64,000 nucleotides of DNA from Silene conica (GCA_029255685.2 CM055315.2:28029501-28093500), one strand, 5' to 3'. Shown: positions 1-12,170, numbered from the stretch's first letter. Made by a program: numbers and translations. The notes: generated by a model not told the origin, from the letters alone.

Positions 1-340
1 TATTCTTATAAAACTATGGAGGGTGAATGTAGAAACAATGAACGATATTTGATTCTTATATGATATTTGGGGAATGATTTTTAACACCTTCCTCCTTTTC
101 TTTAATTGACCAAACGTCATTTCAACTTTCATTCTCGATGATGAATGTCGATAGTTGAAGTATTCTACCATTCCTTCAGGCGATCTATGCTTGTATTCGG
201 GCTTATGGCATTAGGTTGAGTGTGTGTAAGATCGTTTGATATTAATGAGATAGTAAAAACGGGTACAATTATTAATAATTTGTTGTTTTTTTTAAAAAAG
301 GGTATCAAATAATTAAAGCGAAATGTTTTTTTATCGATTG

Positions 341-438
341 TTAAAATAATACTTCGTGTATAGCTTTTTTGAATTGAGTTTATATGAGCTTAAAATAATA
401 CTTCGTGTATAGCTTTTTTGAATTGAGTTTATATGAGC
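341..438. repeat. 49 bp tandem duplication
   Basis: Two identical 49 bp units (341-389 and 390-438) stand head to tail at the left border of the TTCAG-type minisatellite that follows. No coding content. The duplication looks recent because the copies are identical. Confidence 0.9.
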
Positions 439-775
439 TGAACTGAACTTATAGAAACTGAACTGAACTTATAGGAACTGAACTTAACTGAACTGAACTT
501 ATAGGAACTAAACTGAACTTATAAAAACTGAACTGAACTTATAGGAACTGAACTGAACTTATAGGAACTGAACTGAACTTATAGGAACTGAACTAAACTT
601 AACTTATAGGGTCTGAACTGAACTGAACTGAACTTATAGGAACTGAACTTAACTTATAGGAACTGAACTGAACTTAACTTAACTTATAGGAACTGAACTG
701 AACTTAACTTAACTTATAGGATCTAAAGTGAACTTAAATTAAGTGACTTGAAGTCTAAAAAAACAGGGCCTTATT
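432..775. repeat. TTCAG-family repeat element, copy 1
   Basis: About fifteen imperfect units of the type GAACTGAACTTATAG lie in a row. The right border reads TCTAAAAAAACAGGGCC followed by TTA, which is the reverse complement of the borders of two other elements in this window (11132 and 51667). The left border is not recognisable here. The array lies inside an intron of the PTI1-like gene, or beyond its known exons. The nature of the family is unknown; the conserved GGCCCTGTTCTTT border is reminiscent of PIF/Harbinger-type MITE ends (inference). Confidence 0.7.
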
Positions 776-973
776 CTGACATCTGAGTGTGTCAATGGCC
801 ATAGCAGGTGGCGTTTATTTATAGTTATATGGTTTGGTGTCATTACATTAACATGAGACCATCTTAAAAAGAAATTAATGGCAGACTTACTGTCATTTCG
901 AGGAACAAGAAAAAGTGATGGAAACCTTGCAAGAAAAAAAAAAAAAGAAAAAGAAAAAGTGATGGAAATGTAC

Positions 974-3275
974 CTTGGCAACAGCCTTGGGAGGATACTC
1001 TCCATTCAACCTTGGATCAACACACTGCTTTACTTTGTCTTCACTAAGCTTAGGGGTAGCCTGACATCAATGAAATTTATAGGTGGTAAGATTCAATGAT
1101 ATTAAGTAATTTCACTTCGGCAAAAAAAGATAAACAGACATCGGGCAATTAAAGAGAAAAGTACCCAAGTCACAAGACTTTGCTGGCCACGTGGCAAAGT
1201 ATGATCCACGGGTTTTCGACCAGTGAGTAACTCGAGCAAGACAACGCCAAAACTGTATACATCACTCTTAGCATTTAGCTGCCCGGTCATTGCGTACCTG
1301 CCAACCACAAAAAAAAAAAAAAAGTGTTGTCTCTTAGATTTGATGACGGTGCTTCTGGCAGCATGGGGAGTCTTAAAAACCATGGAATAGAGAAAGTAAT
1401 GGATATGTACAGTCCTTTACTCTCCAAGCAATTCCAGAAGTCCTAACAAGGTGACCTAATTTGAAGCTTAACAAAATCCACACAATGATTCTACACTGTA
1501 AGGGTGGTGCCCCCACTCCAACACACACAAAACATAATCGCAGCCAACAAACAAATTATTTATAGACTGATGAACCCCTTACTCTGGTGCATGATAGCCA
1601 AAAGTTCCCAGAACTCGAGTAGAATGAAGTCGGGCTGCCATATCAGGAGCTTGATTGGACAAATCAAAATCACCAATCTTAGCTACATCATCGTCGAACA
1701 GCAGTACATTACTAGACTTGATATCACGATGAAAAATGTGAGGATCAGCCTTCTCGTGCAAATACTCAAGCCCTCTAGCAGCGCCTACTGCAATTTTAAC
1801 ACGCTGAGCCCATGACAATACAGGCCCCGGCTGTGCCCCCTTCACACCCTTTCTCCCTATGAAAAAATGCAAATGATCACTTATAATTCCGAGAGAAGTA
1901 CAAATATTATTTTATTTCTATTTCTAAATGCAAATTAACTCTGGCATATGTATTACTAAGTGTACAACTTACCATGAAGGACATCATGGATAGACCCTTT
2001 TGGTGCAAATTCATAAGCAAGAACACGTGAGTTGCCATCAACACAGTAACCAAGTAGTTCAACAAAGTTCTCATGTTTTAGCCTAGAAACCATTGAAACC
2101 TGGAGAGCAGAACAGAAAAGATTAGACAACTGTTCTATACGAAATATTGAGTAAATATAGCAGGTTTTCGATCAAACTGCAGCAGAACCTGAGCTAAAAA
2201 TTCATCATCAGGCTGCTTGCTTGCATCCAGTTTCTTTATTGCTGCTGCGCGTCCATTTTTTAGCGTCCCATAGTAAACTCTGCCATAAGAGCCCTCTCCT
2301 ATTAAAGCACCAGACCCATAATTCTCTGTAACTTCACTCAGTTCGTCCGCAGAAATTGCAGGGACAGCTATAGGCTGGATCTTCACCGGAGGCTTGCTAG
2401 GCTGATTTTCAACCATTCGATAACCATCTCTTCCTATATAATGATTTTAGAATACACGAACACAATTTATAAGCTGTTAGGGAGAAGGGATGCAGTGAAA
2501 ATATGAACCACGTAGAAGAACTTCAACAAGTACAGTAAAACATGATTTATTTATGTTATTTATAACATGATACAGCTGTGAAACGTTACATACAAGCACC
2601 TTCGACTCTTCCAAGATATTAGAACTTAAATAAATCCCCTCACATTTACCATGATTGAACTTTCAAAAAATGACAATAGAACTTGAACAAATCCCCTTAC
2701 ATTTAGCATGATAAAACAAAAATAAATCCACTCACATTTACCATTATATACCCTCCAGGCCTCCACCACGTGAACCCGCCATCACCTCACTATCATGGTT
2801 CAAAGTCTCAGTATCGGTCATAGTTGCGGTATCAGTATAATCGGTCCTTAATTCGCCGGCACGGACGAATTACGGTGAATCATTGCAATTACTCAGGCAG
2901 TTTCTCGTATCAGTAGAGTGAAAATCCAATAAAACTTGGCCGAGATTTTGAACCATGCTCACTATTATCTCTGCCTGTTTGCCATGTCGAACAATGCACG
3001 ATTGCTTCATAATTTCTTGTTACCCCCACTCCACCCATCACTCACCCGCACACAAACACAAATGCATCTCTGTTCAAGTGGTGACAAACAAGCAATAGGC
3101 AACACGTAATAGAGAATTGACTCTTATTATACTAGAGTAAGGCATAAGCCTCTACAAAATACAACGCATGTCCACACTAGCAGTGAGTACCTGCTGGTTT
3201 TGGAGGCATGTAGCCACCTCCATTCTCTGCGGGTCTATGGGTAGTGCCTCCTCCAAAACAGCCAAAGCAACTCAT
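974..3275 (-). CDS. PTI1-like receptor-like cytoplasmic kinase, 3' end missing
   Basis: Six coding exons join without a frame break: 3275-3191, 2433-2189, 2099-1973, 1856-1583, 1297-1165 and 1060-974. All have GT..AG borders and they encode 317 residues. The N-terminus is [10 protein letters not shown], cysteine-rich as in PTI1-like proteins, where it can direct membrane attachment. The kinase domain shows the glycine loop GEGSYGRV, the lysine in AAAIKK, the catalytic HRDIKSSN, and GYHAPE. The metal-binding triplet reads DFD (IGDFDLSN) rather than DFG, which is usual in this family. PTI1-like kinases are about 360 residues, so the last 40 or so are missing. No matching exon is visible in bases 1-970, so the final exon(s) probably lie left of the window. 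Known members are serine/threonine kinases acting downstream of receptor or AGC kinases in immune and stress signalling. That role is inferred from family. Confidence 0.93.
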
Positions 3276-5321
3276 GTTCTCTCTCTTTGACCTAATAGAA
3301 CGTAACAAAAAAAGAGGAAATCGTCTCAGGGAAAAGTCCTTTATCTTCAAACTAAGCAAGAGGATATTGGACACGTAGGAGAGAAGAAAAATACAAGCAG
3401 GAAATATGATCAACAGTCTGCAGCATTTTCGATAAAAAGTGCCACAAAGTATCCATTTTAAGCGTATCTTTTTAATGAAAGAACCGCAGAGTTAAGTACA
3501 ACGCTATATAATGGCAATGGCAATGGCAATGGCAGCATAACAGACGGAGAACAAGCACAAAAAGAGGCGCCCTATAAACTCAATGTACTAAAGGTACCAA
3601 CACCCACATGAACAGAATTCAGTAAATTGATAGAGAACAAGGGGAAATGGAATCCCTCGTTCACATATATCATTCATTAGCAAACAAAAAAACATTAATT
3701 TAAGAGTCCGGCAAAATTGATGGTGAAAAAATAGTCAGGTAGCTAAAATTCAAAGCTGACGCTCAAATTAGATCCATGACTATCTGTTATGAAAGCTACT
3801 TACATGTGACAAATTACTACATTCTTCAACAGAGAATGATATATCTCAGAATTAACTCTTGTATTGCCAAATATGTAAATCAAAGTTTCAGTGACCAACA
3901 TTGATCAGTCAAGAACTCAAGTTGCCCATTACACAACTGAGTACATATCTACTTTCTCACCTTATACTGCCAGTCAACAGAACGTACCACATTATCGTGA
4001 GAACTACAACTTGGCTTGAAAGCTCAAAGAGCATCAAAAGACTATAAACTATGACTGGGGAACCACTCATGGCACTCAATTGATCTGAAAATCATTGGAG
4101 AGTCGGAGACAACCACCTCAATAAAAAATATCTCCCCTCACCTAAGACTAATTTACTATAACAATCTAGAATTTAATGGCAACATCACGAAAAAGGTGAT
4201 AGCAAGCAATGAGGTACAGTAGAATGTAGAATCACTGAGGATTTTCATAAAAATTACATGACCAAGCCTAACTTCCAATATAGTAGACATGAAGACCTTT
4301 TCCGCCAAGCGCAATGACTAAAAATACAGGATCATTGTAAAAGGCATTCCAGTATCATATGATAGAAAACTGATTTTCAAAATTAATGCCCCACATAATT
4401 CAAAGGAAAATAATTCCACCCGAACAAACATATATCAATGTCCCTTCCCATATTAGCCTCTTTGTGCACCGAGGACTAGTGGGTTAACAGACATTATACA
4501 CTCACCCTGTTCCTCCGTATCACAACCAAAAATATCCCGGGCATGAAATCGTATCTTATAAGGTAATAAATCACAAATCTAGGTAGCTGAATGAGATGGT
4601 ATTATGACCCAAGAGCAAAAAATCATCAAGGGTATTTCGTTTTCTGTTCACCATTAACATTACCAAGTGCCTTAAAGGCTCCCTAAATTGTGAGGTAAAA
4701 GGGGTCAAATGAACACGGCTTTCTAATGACCCAAAATAGAAATTGTGATGTCGAGATTCGAGGATGACATTCATCAAACCAAAACCTAACACGGAAAACA
4801 CCGCGAATCACAGAAACTTTGATATTCAAATTAATTTTTACCATAATTGCATCCCGGCAACACAATAGAATCCATTTAACGAGGAAAAAAGACATCAAAA
4901 AATTATCACATTCGTATTGCAATAGCAATACGGGTGAAAGCATCTAACTCCATCCTTCAAGCATTAAAAGTGACATGATTTGGAAATTTAATACAGAAAA
5001 CATACTACCTATGGAGTAATAATAATGATAATAAATATAACATGAAACAAAATCCATCAATCATAATCATAAGAAACAAAAAAACATCTCGTCTGATATA
5101 AACTCCATCTAATTCAGAATCCAGATAGAACAAAAATTCGTCGAATGGCGGCCAAAATAAGGCACCGAATAAAATAATAAATGAATAAGCAAAGAACATG
5201 CCAATGAAAACGTAATTACTTGACAAACAACAATGACTCGTTCATTGACTCAATTAAATATTCAATCAAAATTATACTATAGTGTAACTTAATCCAAATC
5301 AACATTTTGGCATTAAATATA

Positions 5322-5581
5322 CTTCATTCATTCCATTGAATTCTACACATTTGCTTTATTCAAGTTTACCAATATCCGTTTTCTTTTGTTTATATCTTTA
5401 GTTATATATTGATAAAAATTATAAGAATTTGATATTCACAATGTACTCTGTAAGACAATTTAAACAAGATCTAAAATGAGTATCTTTTATGCTATATATT
5501 GGAAGTTGTATCGAAGATTTACTCGACTTGTGAATAGTGCCAAAAAAGTGAAATATATAGAATTCAATGGAATGGAGGAAG
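5322..5581. mobile_element. Stowaway-like MITE
   Basis: A 260 bp element with inverted ends (ACTTCATTCATTCCATTG against TACTTCCTCCATTCCATTG read from the right) sits between TA dinucleotides at 5320-5321 and 5582-5583. This is the TA target duplication typical of Stowaway/Tc1-mariner MITEs. A 62-codon ORF inside it is not a gene. Confidence 0.7.
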
Positions 5582-5789
5582 TATCAAATTTAACACAAGA
5601 AACCCAACAATTCATGCATGTGGTAGGTTTCATCTCCAATCATCAAAATCAACAAAAACTCTAACTTTAGTATAGTACTCTCTCCCATTAAATTAATCGA
5701 ATACAATGCGACAAAAAGAACAATTCATGAACGTATGAGGTTTCATCTTCAATCATCAAAATAACAAATAATCAAACTATAGTAAAGTA

Positions 5790-6017
5790 CTCTCTCCCAT
5801 CCAAACCAAAAGTTACACTTACTTTTGGATGGTCTTCTAGGTGATCCTTTGACGATATTTTTCTCCATTTATACGATTCTTTTGACAAAAAATAACACTT
5901 TGTGAAAGATTTTTTTCATCACAAATCTATGTATATAAGTTTCATCTTTCAAATTTATAAAGGTTTGTGAAGTTTGACTCCCGAAAAGTGAAACCTTTTA
6001 TTTTGCATAGGCGAGAG
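5790..6017. mobile_element. Stowaway-like MITE
   Basis: A 228 bp element starting CTCTCTCCCATCC and ending with the inverted relative GCATAGGCGAGAG. TA lies on both sides (5788-5789 and 6018-6019). The interior arms are partly complementary (AAAAGTTACACTTACTTTT against AAAAGTGAAACCTTTT). Non-coding. Confidence 0.7.
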
Positions 6018-6439
6018 TATAAGTTAATTAAAATCAACAATTCCGCATTAAATTAGACTAAAACAACAAAACAAACCGAAAAATTCATGAATGTATGACT
6101 GTATGAGGTTTCCTCTTCAATCATCAAATTCACAAAAAAATTACAGAACTTAATAAAAGACAACATTTTCGCATTAAATTAATCGAATTTAACACACACA
6201 CACACAAAAACAGGAAATCATCAAAATTGACAAAAAGAACAATCAAGCTATAGAATCGCACTCGTATAACTTAATTGAAATCAACTTTTCCGCGTCACGT
6301 TAATCAAAATTAAAGCAACAAACAACAACAATTCACGCATGTGCTAAGTTTAATCTTAAATCATCAAAATTAATAACAACAAAAACAACAACAAATCAAA
6401 ATGAACAGAAAAGAGAGAGAGAGATAGAAATGAAGAGAC

Positions 6440-6760
6440 CTTAAAAATAAGAAGAGTGAGAAGAAGAATAGGAAGAAGACGGCGGAGATACCGCCGTAGG
6501 CCGGTGGAGAAGGTTGGTGTTGACGGCGGAGAGAGAAAATAATCCGGCGAAAATTGAGAGAAATGGAAGTTAGTAAATGTCGGAAGAAGAAATAGAGAAG
6601 GTCTGTTTCTTGTGGTTTTGCGTATCGTTCGCTCCTTATTTTTTTTGCTATTTTGGTCAACGCGTTTGTACACATACTCGGGATACTCCCTATTTCTTTG
6701 ATTTTTTTCCTTCTTAGATAATGTTTGACTTGAACCGTCAATTTGTCCATGTCCAATTAA
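6440..6760 (-). promoter_or_regulatory. Probable leader exon and core promoter of the PTI1-like gene
   Basis: Read on the minus strand, 6660-6440 is a pyrimidine-rich, locally GC-richer block (CTCTCCGCCGTC, TTCTTCTTCTCACTC) that ends in a consensus donor. This is the usual look of a plant 5' leader exon. Open frames here (for example 6756-6370) are serine/leucine/phenylalanine-rich translations of the pyrimidine tract and show no domain. Transcription start and TATA box cannot be fixed by eye. Confidence 0.4.
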
Positions 6761-6779
6761 TGAATCTGGTACACTGGTA

Positions 6780-7100
6780 TACTTGTTGATGGCCGTTTTT
6801 TACCCGGACCCGCATAAAAAAGTGGATATGTTCGAGTGATGGTTTCGTGAATCGGTGGTCATATAAGTGTTAGATTATAGGAGGCAAAGTTGAAGCAATT
6901 GGTAGTGGATATCGTTTTTGATCAATCATGTATAATATCACTATCATTATTTTATTACTATAAACGAATCTCGTAACTCATTTTATGTAGCAGGATGTGG
7001 TAACAGTATTAACCTTCACACGCTCTCACATTCACCCTTACAAAACAATTTTTCCTCGGCCAATCAAATTCTTTGAAATTTAACAATTCAGATTTCCTAA
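6780..7100. other. Intergenic, nothing recognised
   Basis: AT-rich sequence without a convincing ORF. The stretch 7015-7085 (CTCTCACATTCACCCTTAC ... CTCGGCCAATCAAATT) resembles the start of the 10130/10430 repeats, so it may be another piece of the same Helitron-like family. Confidence 0.4.
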
Positions 7101-7760
7101 TTGATTAAAAAAACGTGTTTAATGCTATAAAAAAATAACCTAAAACAAGTCAGATTTTCTAATTTGCCTTTTATATTCTTTAAACAATTATTTAGAGAAT
7201 ATTAATTATTTAGAGAATATATGGAAAGATTCCGTATGATACATCAGGTAAATATTAAATGATCATTTCCCTTTTACTACGTAAATCCAATCATTAGCAA
7301 ATTTTTTGGAGAAATTAATCTTCTTTACAATTAAGAATATTTTATTCTACCTAAATATCGGCTTAATAGATTAGCAAAATCGTAATTTTAGTTCTAATTT
7401 AAGATAATCCGAGAAGAAAACATATCTACAATTAAGAAGATTTTATTCTACCTAAATACCGGCTTAATAAATCACGTTTCTATTTATTAAAAAAACGAGA
7501 TAACGTCTTAATATGTGTTTAATGCTATCAAAAAAAAGATAACGTAAAATAAGTCAGATTTTCTAATTTGCCTTTTATATTCTGTAAACAATTATGTAGA
7601 GAATATTAATTATTTAAAGAGTATATGGAAATATTCCGTATGATACATCATCATAAATTATATGATTATTAAATATATGGAAGATTTTATTCTACCTAAA
7701 TACCGGCTTAATAAATCACGTTTCTATTTATTAAAAAAAAACAAGATAACGTCATAATCA
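7100..7760. repeat. Dispersed direct repeat, two copies (related copies at 12.3-12.9 kb)
   Basis: A block with GTGTTTAATGCTAT, an A-run, AGTCAGATTTTCTAATTTGC, TTTAGAGAATATATGG and TTCCGTATGATACATCA occurs at about 7115 and 7515. It recurs at about 12295, 12533 and, partly, 12832. Each copy is followed by TTTTATTCTACCTAAATACCGG. Copies are more than 80% alike by eye. No ORF. The copies on both sides of the Helitron cluster suggest one ancestral repeat array cut apart by insertions. Confidence 0.7.
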
Positions 7761-7764
7761 TTAT

Positions 7765-7793
7765 AGATATATATATATATATATATACATATA

Positions 7794-7838
<45 letters not shown>

Positions 7839-7848
7839 ACATATATAT
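7765..7848. repeat. (TA)n microsatellite with GTATAC interruptions
   Basis: TA dinucleotides interrupted by ATAC/GTAT, forming the left flank of the gene-fragment-carrying element that begins at about 7849. Confidence 0.9.
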
Positions 7849-8106
7849 AGAGTTAGGATCTATTGAGTCTAGGGTATTAGGGTGAATCCGTCCTACCATT
7901 CCTAGCCATCCGATTATCTTAATCCTATGGCTGAGATTTAATCTCTCTTCTTTCTCATAACTGCGATCAAAATCGTAAGTAATCAATTCCGGAAAAGTGC
8001 GATCAAAATCGTAATTAATCCACCAAACAGCAAACAAAAAAATTAAAACTTGTTCACCAAACAAAACGATGAAATAATCACAGAAAAAAAGAGAAATTAA
8101 TAGTAA

Positions 8107-8290
8107 ACCTGACGACGAATATCTGCTTCCTTAAGCTTAGCCTCAATTTCCTCAACAGTGATCGGAGTCCGACACTCAGAAAGTCGACGCCGAAGTCTTC
8201 GAGGAAGTTTCGGCGACGCGCCACTATCGTTCACCGGAAAAGTCATCGCAACACCGCCGAGACCGCCGTCGATTTCCGATTAAAACCGCT
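8107..8290 (-). pseudogene. Captured first exon of a T-complex protein 11-like gene
   Basis: The minus strand encodes ...GGLGGVAMTFPVND, PKLPRRLRRRLSECRTP, then TVEEIEAKLKEADIRRQ, ending at a conserved CAG/GT donor at 8107. This matches my recollection of the N-terminal region of plant TCP11 proteins, with a conserved GIAMEFPV-type segment, an arginine-rich RLRRRL and a VEEIEAKL helix. No further exon follows. Leftward sequence runs straight into the transposon end, so it is a gene fragment and not a gene. GC content is clearly higher than the surroundings, consistent with capture from a host gene. Confidence 0.65.
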
Positions 8291-8343
8291 GAATCAAATT
8301 ATACTTCACTTGATCAAATTAAGGTTTGTGAATCAGTGCGTAC

Positions 8344-8553
8344 CGAAACGATGTCGTTCTCGTTGTCGTCACTATCTTGATCAGATTTGTTGAGAAGGTC
8401 GTCCACACGGCGGAGATCATCCACCTTATCAGAGGAAGGAGAGGAAGAAGTGGTGGAGCTAACATCGGCGTTGTGTCGGCGGAGTAATGAGTCAAGGTCG
8501 AGTTCGTCCTCCATTGATGGAGGTTTCAGTGGATTGATGAGGTTTTTAGTCAT
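8344..8553 (-). pseudogene. Captured first exon of an unidentified acidic protein (possibly VPS8-like)
   Basis: The minus-strand ORF starting at the ATG at 8514 (or 8553) reads MEDELDLDSLLRRH, a Ser/Thr run, VDDLLNKSDQDSDDNEN, and stops being exon-like at a consensus donor GTACGC (8343). An acidic LDLDSLL start followed by a VDDLL..SD motif resembles the N-termini of plant VPS8-type proteins, but this is a weak match from memory. It is separated from the TCP11-like fragment by only about 55 bp, so the two exons come from different genes brought together. Confidence 0.35.
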
Positions 8554-8785
8554 TGTTTTGATGGTTAGGTTTTTAGTTATTGTGAATTAATAATGTTATT
8601 GATAACGGGAAGGCGAATAGCTTCAAAACTCATTAATAATTCCACCCCTACGATGTTTGTATAAACTGTTACAATAGCGTTTTAATCTTGTTACGGTAAC
8701 GGTTTAAGTTATAACTTATGACTTGTTACTGTGATGTTCAAAGTGTGTTATTGTAACAGTGTTGGTGTGTTATAATGTAACTTGC

Positions 8786-9450
8786 GACAAGGACGGTTAA
8801 TTTGTGTTATGATAATATAAACTTTGTTACAATGTTGGTTTGCTCGTGTTACAGTGACGATTTAACTATGTTACACTAATGATAAAGTTTTGTTACAAGT
8901 TGCAGCTTGATTATGGGTGAATGTTGGACATTTTAGAATAGACCTGATGTTTAGAATCTGGTAATCTGGTGTTTAGAATTTGTTGAAACGAGATATGTAG
9001 TAAAAAAAATTGATAATCGTTGGTAAGCGTTACAATAATAGCTAGTAAGTGCTACAATAACAGCTAGTAAGCGTTACAATAACAGCTAGTATTATAATGT
9101 ACAACAGTGTAACTTTGAGACAAGGACGGTTAATTTGTGTTATGATAATATAAACTTTGTTACAATGTTGGTTTGCTCGTGTTACAGTGACGATTTAACT
9201 ATGTTACACTAATGATAAAGTTTTGTTACAAGTTGCAGCTTGATTATGGGTGATTGTTGGACATTTTAGAATAGACATGATGTTTAGAATCTGGTAATCT
9301 GGTGTTTAGAATTTGTTGAAACGAGATATGTAGTAAAAAAAATTGATAATCGTTGGTAAGCGTTACAATAACAGCTAGTAGCGCTACAATAACAGCTAGT
9401 AAGCGTTACAATAACAGCTAGTAAGCGTTACAATAACAGCAACGTGGCAT
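8786..9450. repeat. 333 bp tandem duplication with 22 bp minisatellite
   Basis: The unit beginning GACAAGGACGGTTAATTTG at 8786 repeats at 9119, an offset of 333 bp, with very few differences. Each unit ends in three or four copies of a 22 bp repeat (GTAAGCGTTACAATAACAGC). Position 8590-8780 has related TGTTACAATG/GTTACAGTGA motifs. Non-coding. Confidence 0.85.
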
Positions 9451-9534
9451 CATCTTGTGCGTCCATGATCTAGATCCAACGGTCTGAAATGGTAGGACGG
9501 ACTCATTTAAAACCCTGGACTCACCGGATCTCCG

Positions 9535-9550
9535 CTGCATATATATATAC

Positions 9551-9593
<43 letters not shown>

Positions 9594-9678
9594 CATATAT
9601 ATATGTATATATATACATATATATATGTATATATATACATATATACATATATATGATATACATATATATATATATATA
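9535..9678. repeat. (TA)n / ATATAC microsatellite
   Basis: A TA-rich tract with regular ACATATATAT and GTATATATAT interruptions, sitting between two independent inverted-repeat elements. ORFs translated from it (Tyr/Ile runs) are artefacts. Confidence 0.9.
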
Positions 9679-10060
9679 GGGTTGGGATCCGGTGAGAACC
9701 ACCTTACGATGAGAACCGGTGAGAACTCTTCCTTACGGAGTTTTTTTAAAAAATTAATGACATAATTGGATTCGGCATGAAATTTTATGCCAGAGAACAT
9801 ATTTCTTGGTCTAGAAAATAAATACTAGTGGCGGAAAAATGATAGATACGAAAAAATAGATAGTAGGTGCATGCAAATAAATAAAACGTATCTCACCTTG
9901 ATTTCCGTCACTAGTATTTATTTTCTAGACCAAAAAATATGTTCTCTAGCTATAAAATGTCATGCCGAATCCAATTATGTCATTAATTTTTTTTAAAAAA
10001 GTCCGTAAGGTAGAGTTCTCACAAGGTTCTCATTGTAAGGTGGTTCTCACCCGATTCCAA

Positions 10061-10063
<3 letters not shown>
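9679..10063. mobile_element. 385 bp near-perfect hairpin MITE in (TA)n
   Basis: The left arm (GGATCCGGTGAGAACCACC ... ACTAGTGGCGGAAA) and the reverse complement of the right arm match over about 165 bp with few mismatches. The loop is about 55 bp (around 9843-9898). TA microsatellites flank it on both sides. It is non-coding. The terminal GGATCCGGTGAG(AAC) also occurs at the left end of the element at 15891 and, diverged, at the right end of the element at 7849. The setting is like rice Micron MITEs, which sit in (TA)n (family knowledge). Confidence 0.85.
10061..10062. repeat. Zero-length marker: boundary of hairpin MITE and (TA)n at 10062-10130
   Basis: Marks the junction where the MITE at 9679-10063 passes directly into the (TA)n tract 10064-10130 that heads the first 290 bp repeat. 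No separate element is implied. Confidence 0.3.
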
Positions 10064-10129
<66 letters not shown>

Positions 10130-10134
<5 letters not shown>

Positions 10135-10735
10135 GAATTAGGTAAAATCATTGACGTGACGCAATGTGGTTTTAGAAAACCATTTTTCAAGCTCTCTCAT
10201 TCACTCTCACAATTTCAATTTTTCTCGATCAATTAAAATTAGCTATGTCAGCAACCGTGATATTCCTAGGATGACATTACAAAATCACGTAATATTTAAT
10301 ATTTTTTAATTTAATATTTATGGAATCTTTCATACACATCACATAATTCAATAATTTTCATGCATGTCAATATGTCATGCGTGATTTATTTATTTTGCAA
10401 AGATTCGTAATATCATTATATATATTAAAGAATTAGGTAAAATCGTTGACGTGGCGAAATGTGGTTTTAGAAAAACCATTTTTCAAGCCCTCTCATTCAC
10501 TCTCACAATTTCAATTTTTCTCGGCCAATTAAAATTAGCTATGTCAGTAACTGTGATATTCCTAGGATGACATTACAAAATCACGTAATATTTAATATTT
10601 ATTAATTTAATATTTATGGAATCTTTCATACACATCACATAATTCAATAATTTTCATACATGTCAATATGTCATGCGTGATTTTTTTTATTAAGTAAAGA
10701 TTCGTAATATTAAGATTTCTTTTTTTTTAATCAAT
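10130..10735. repeat. 290 bp direct repeat, two copies
   Basis: Two copies (about 10130-10410 and 10425-10735) begin TTAAAGAATTAGGTAAAATC and contain GACGTGGCGAAATGTGG, CTCTCATTCACTCTCAC and CCTAGGATGACATTAC. They differ at scattered positions only. They look like duplicated Helitron 5' regions. The following 10740-11130 is AT-rich with repeated CACGTAATC/CACGGAATC words and no ORF. Confidence 0.8.
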
Positions 10736-11131
10736 ATGTCACGTAACATTAAGTTTCGTAATATTAAGATTTTTCGGCCAATATGTCACGTAATATTTCT
10801 TTTTTTAATCAATTCTTACTAAATATTAAGATTCGTGATTGATAACAAAATATGATTTCAATTTAAGTCAATTTTTACTAAGATACATAATCTTCCTTTT
10901 TAATCAACGTAATCACGGAATCTTCAATCACAGAATCTTAGTGTGATCTTTCAATCTTTAATAGCTGCCAATTTTAACATAATCACGTAATCTTAGCCTG
11001 CCAATCTTCAATCACGTAATCACGGAATCTTTAATAGCTGCAATATTACTTTAATAGTTAATGTATAACTAAATGTTAACATATATAACTAAAATATATT
11101 TTAATAGTCTTCAATCACGTACTTTAATGCC

Positions 11132-12170
<1,039 letters not shown>

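Larger units (their letters stand above)
3292..6439 (-). other. Putative 5'UTR intron of the PTI1-like gene
   Basis: Just upstream of the kinase ATG the minus strand has a good acceptor (CTATTAG, intron end 3292). A good donor (AAG/GTCTCTT) lies at 6440/6439 next to a pyrimidine- and GC-richer block. A 5'UTR intron of about 3.1 kb would explain the gene-free stretch, which contains two Stowaway-like MITEs and otherwise only AT-rich sequence. This is inferred from splice-site appearance and needs a transcript to prove it. Confidence 0.45.
7849..9534. mobile_element. TA-flanked inverted-repeat element carrying gene fragments
   Basis: The ends are imperfect inverted repeats. The left end (7852-7910) and the reverse complement of the right end (9534-9475) share TGAGTCTAGGGT/TGAGTCCAGGGT and TCCGTCCTACCATT. 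Both ends abut (TA)n tracts. The interior holds minus-strand 5' exons of two different host genes (8107-8290 and 8344-8553) and a 333 bp tandem duplication. No transposase is visible. It is best read as a non-autonomous, gene-capturing DNA transposon. The superfamily is uncertain because the TA tracts hide the target-site duplication. Confidence 0.6.

Noticed and set aside
6356-6756. Minus-strand ORFs of 105 and 128 codons
   Set aside because: They cross a pyrimidine-rich leader-like block, give Ser/Leu/Phe low-complexity protein, and overlap a likely 5'UTR exon of the kinase gene.
8387-8590. Plus-strand 67-codon ORF
   Set aside because: Antisense shadow of the captured acidic exon.
9418-9800. 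Minus-strand ORFs of 94 and 97 codons rich in Tyr/Ile
   Set aside because: They are translations of the (TA)n/ATATAC microsatellite. The same applies to ORFs at 7708-8064, 11686-11874, 15752-15968 and 52078-52260.
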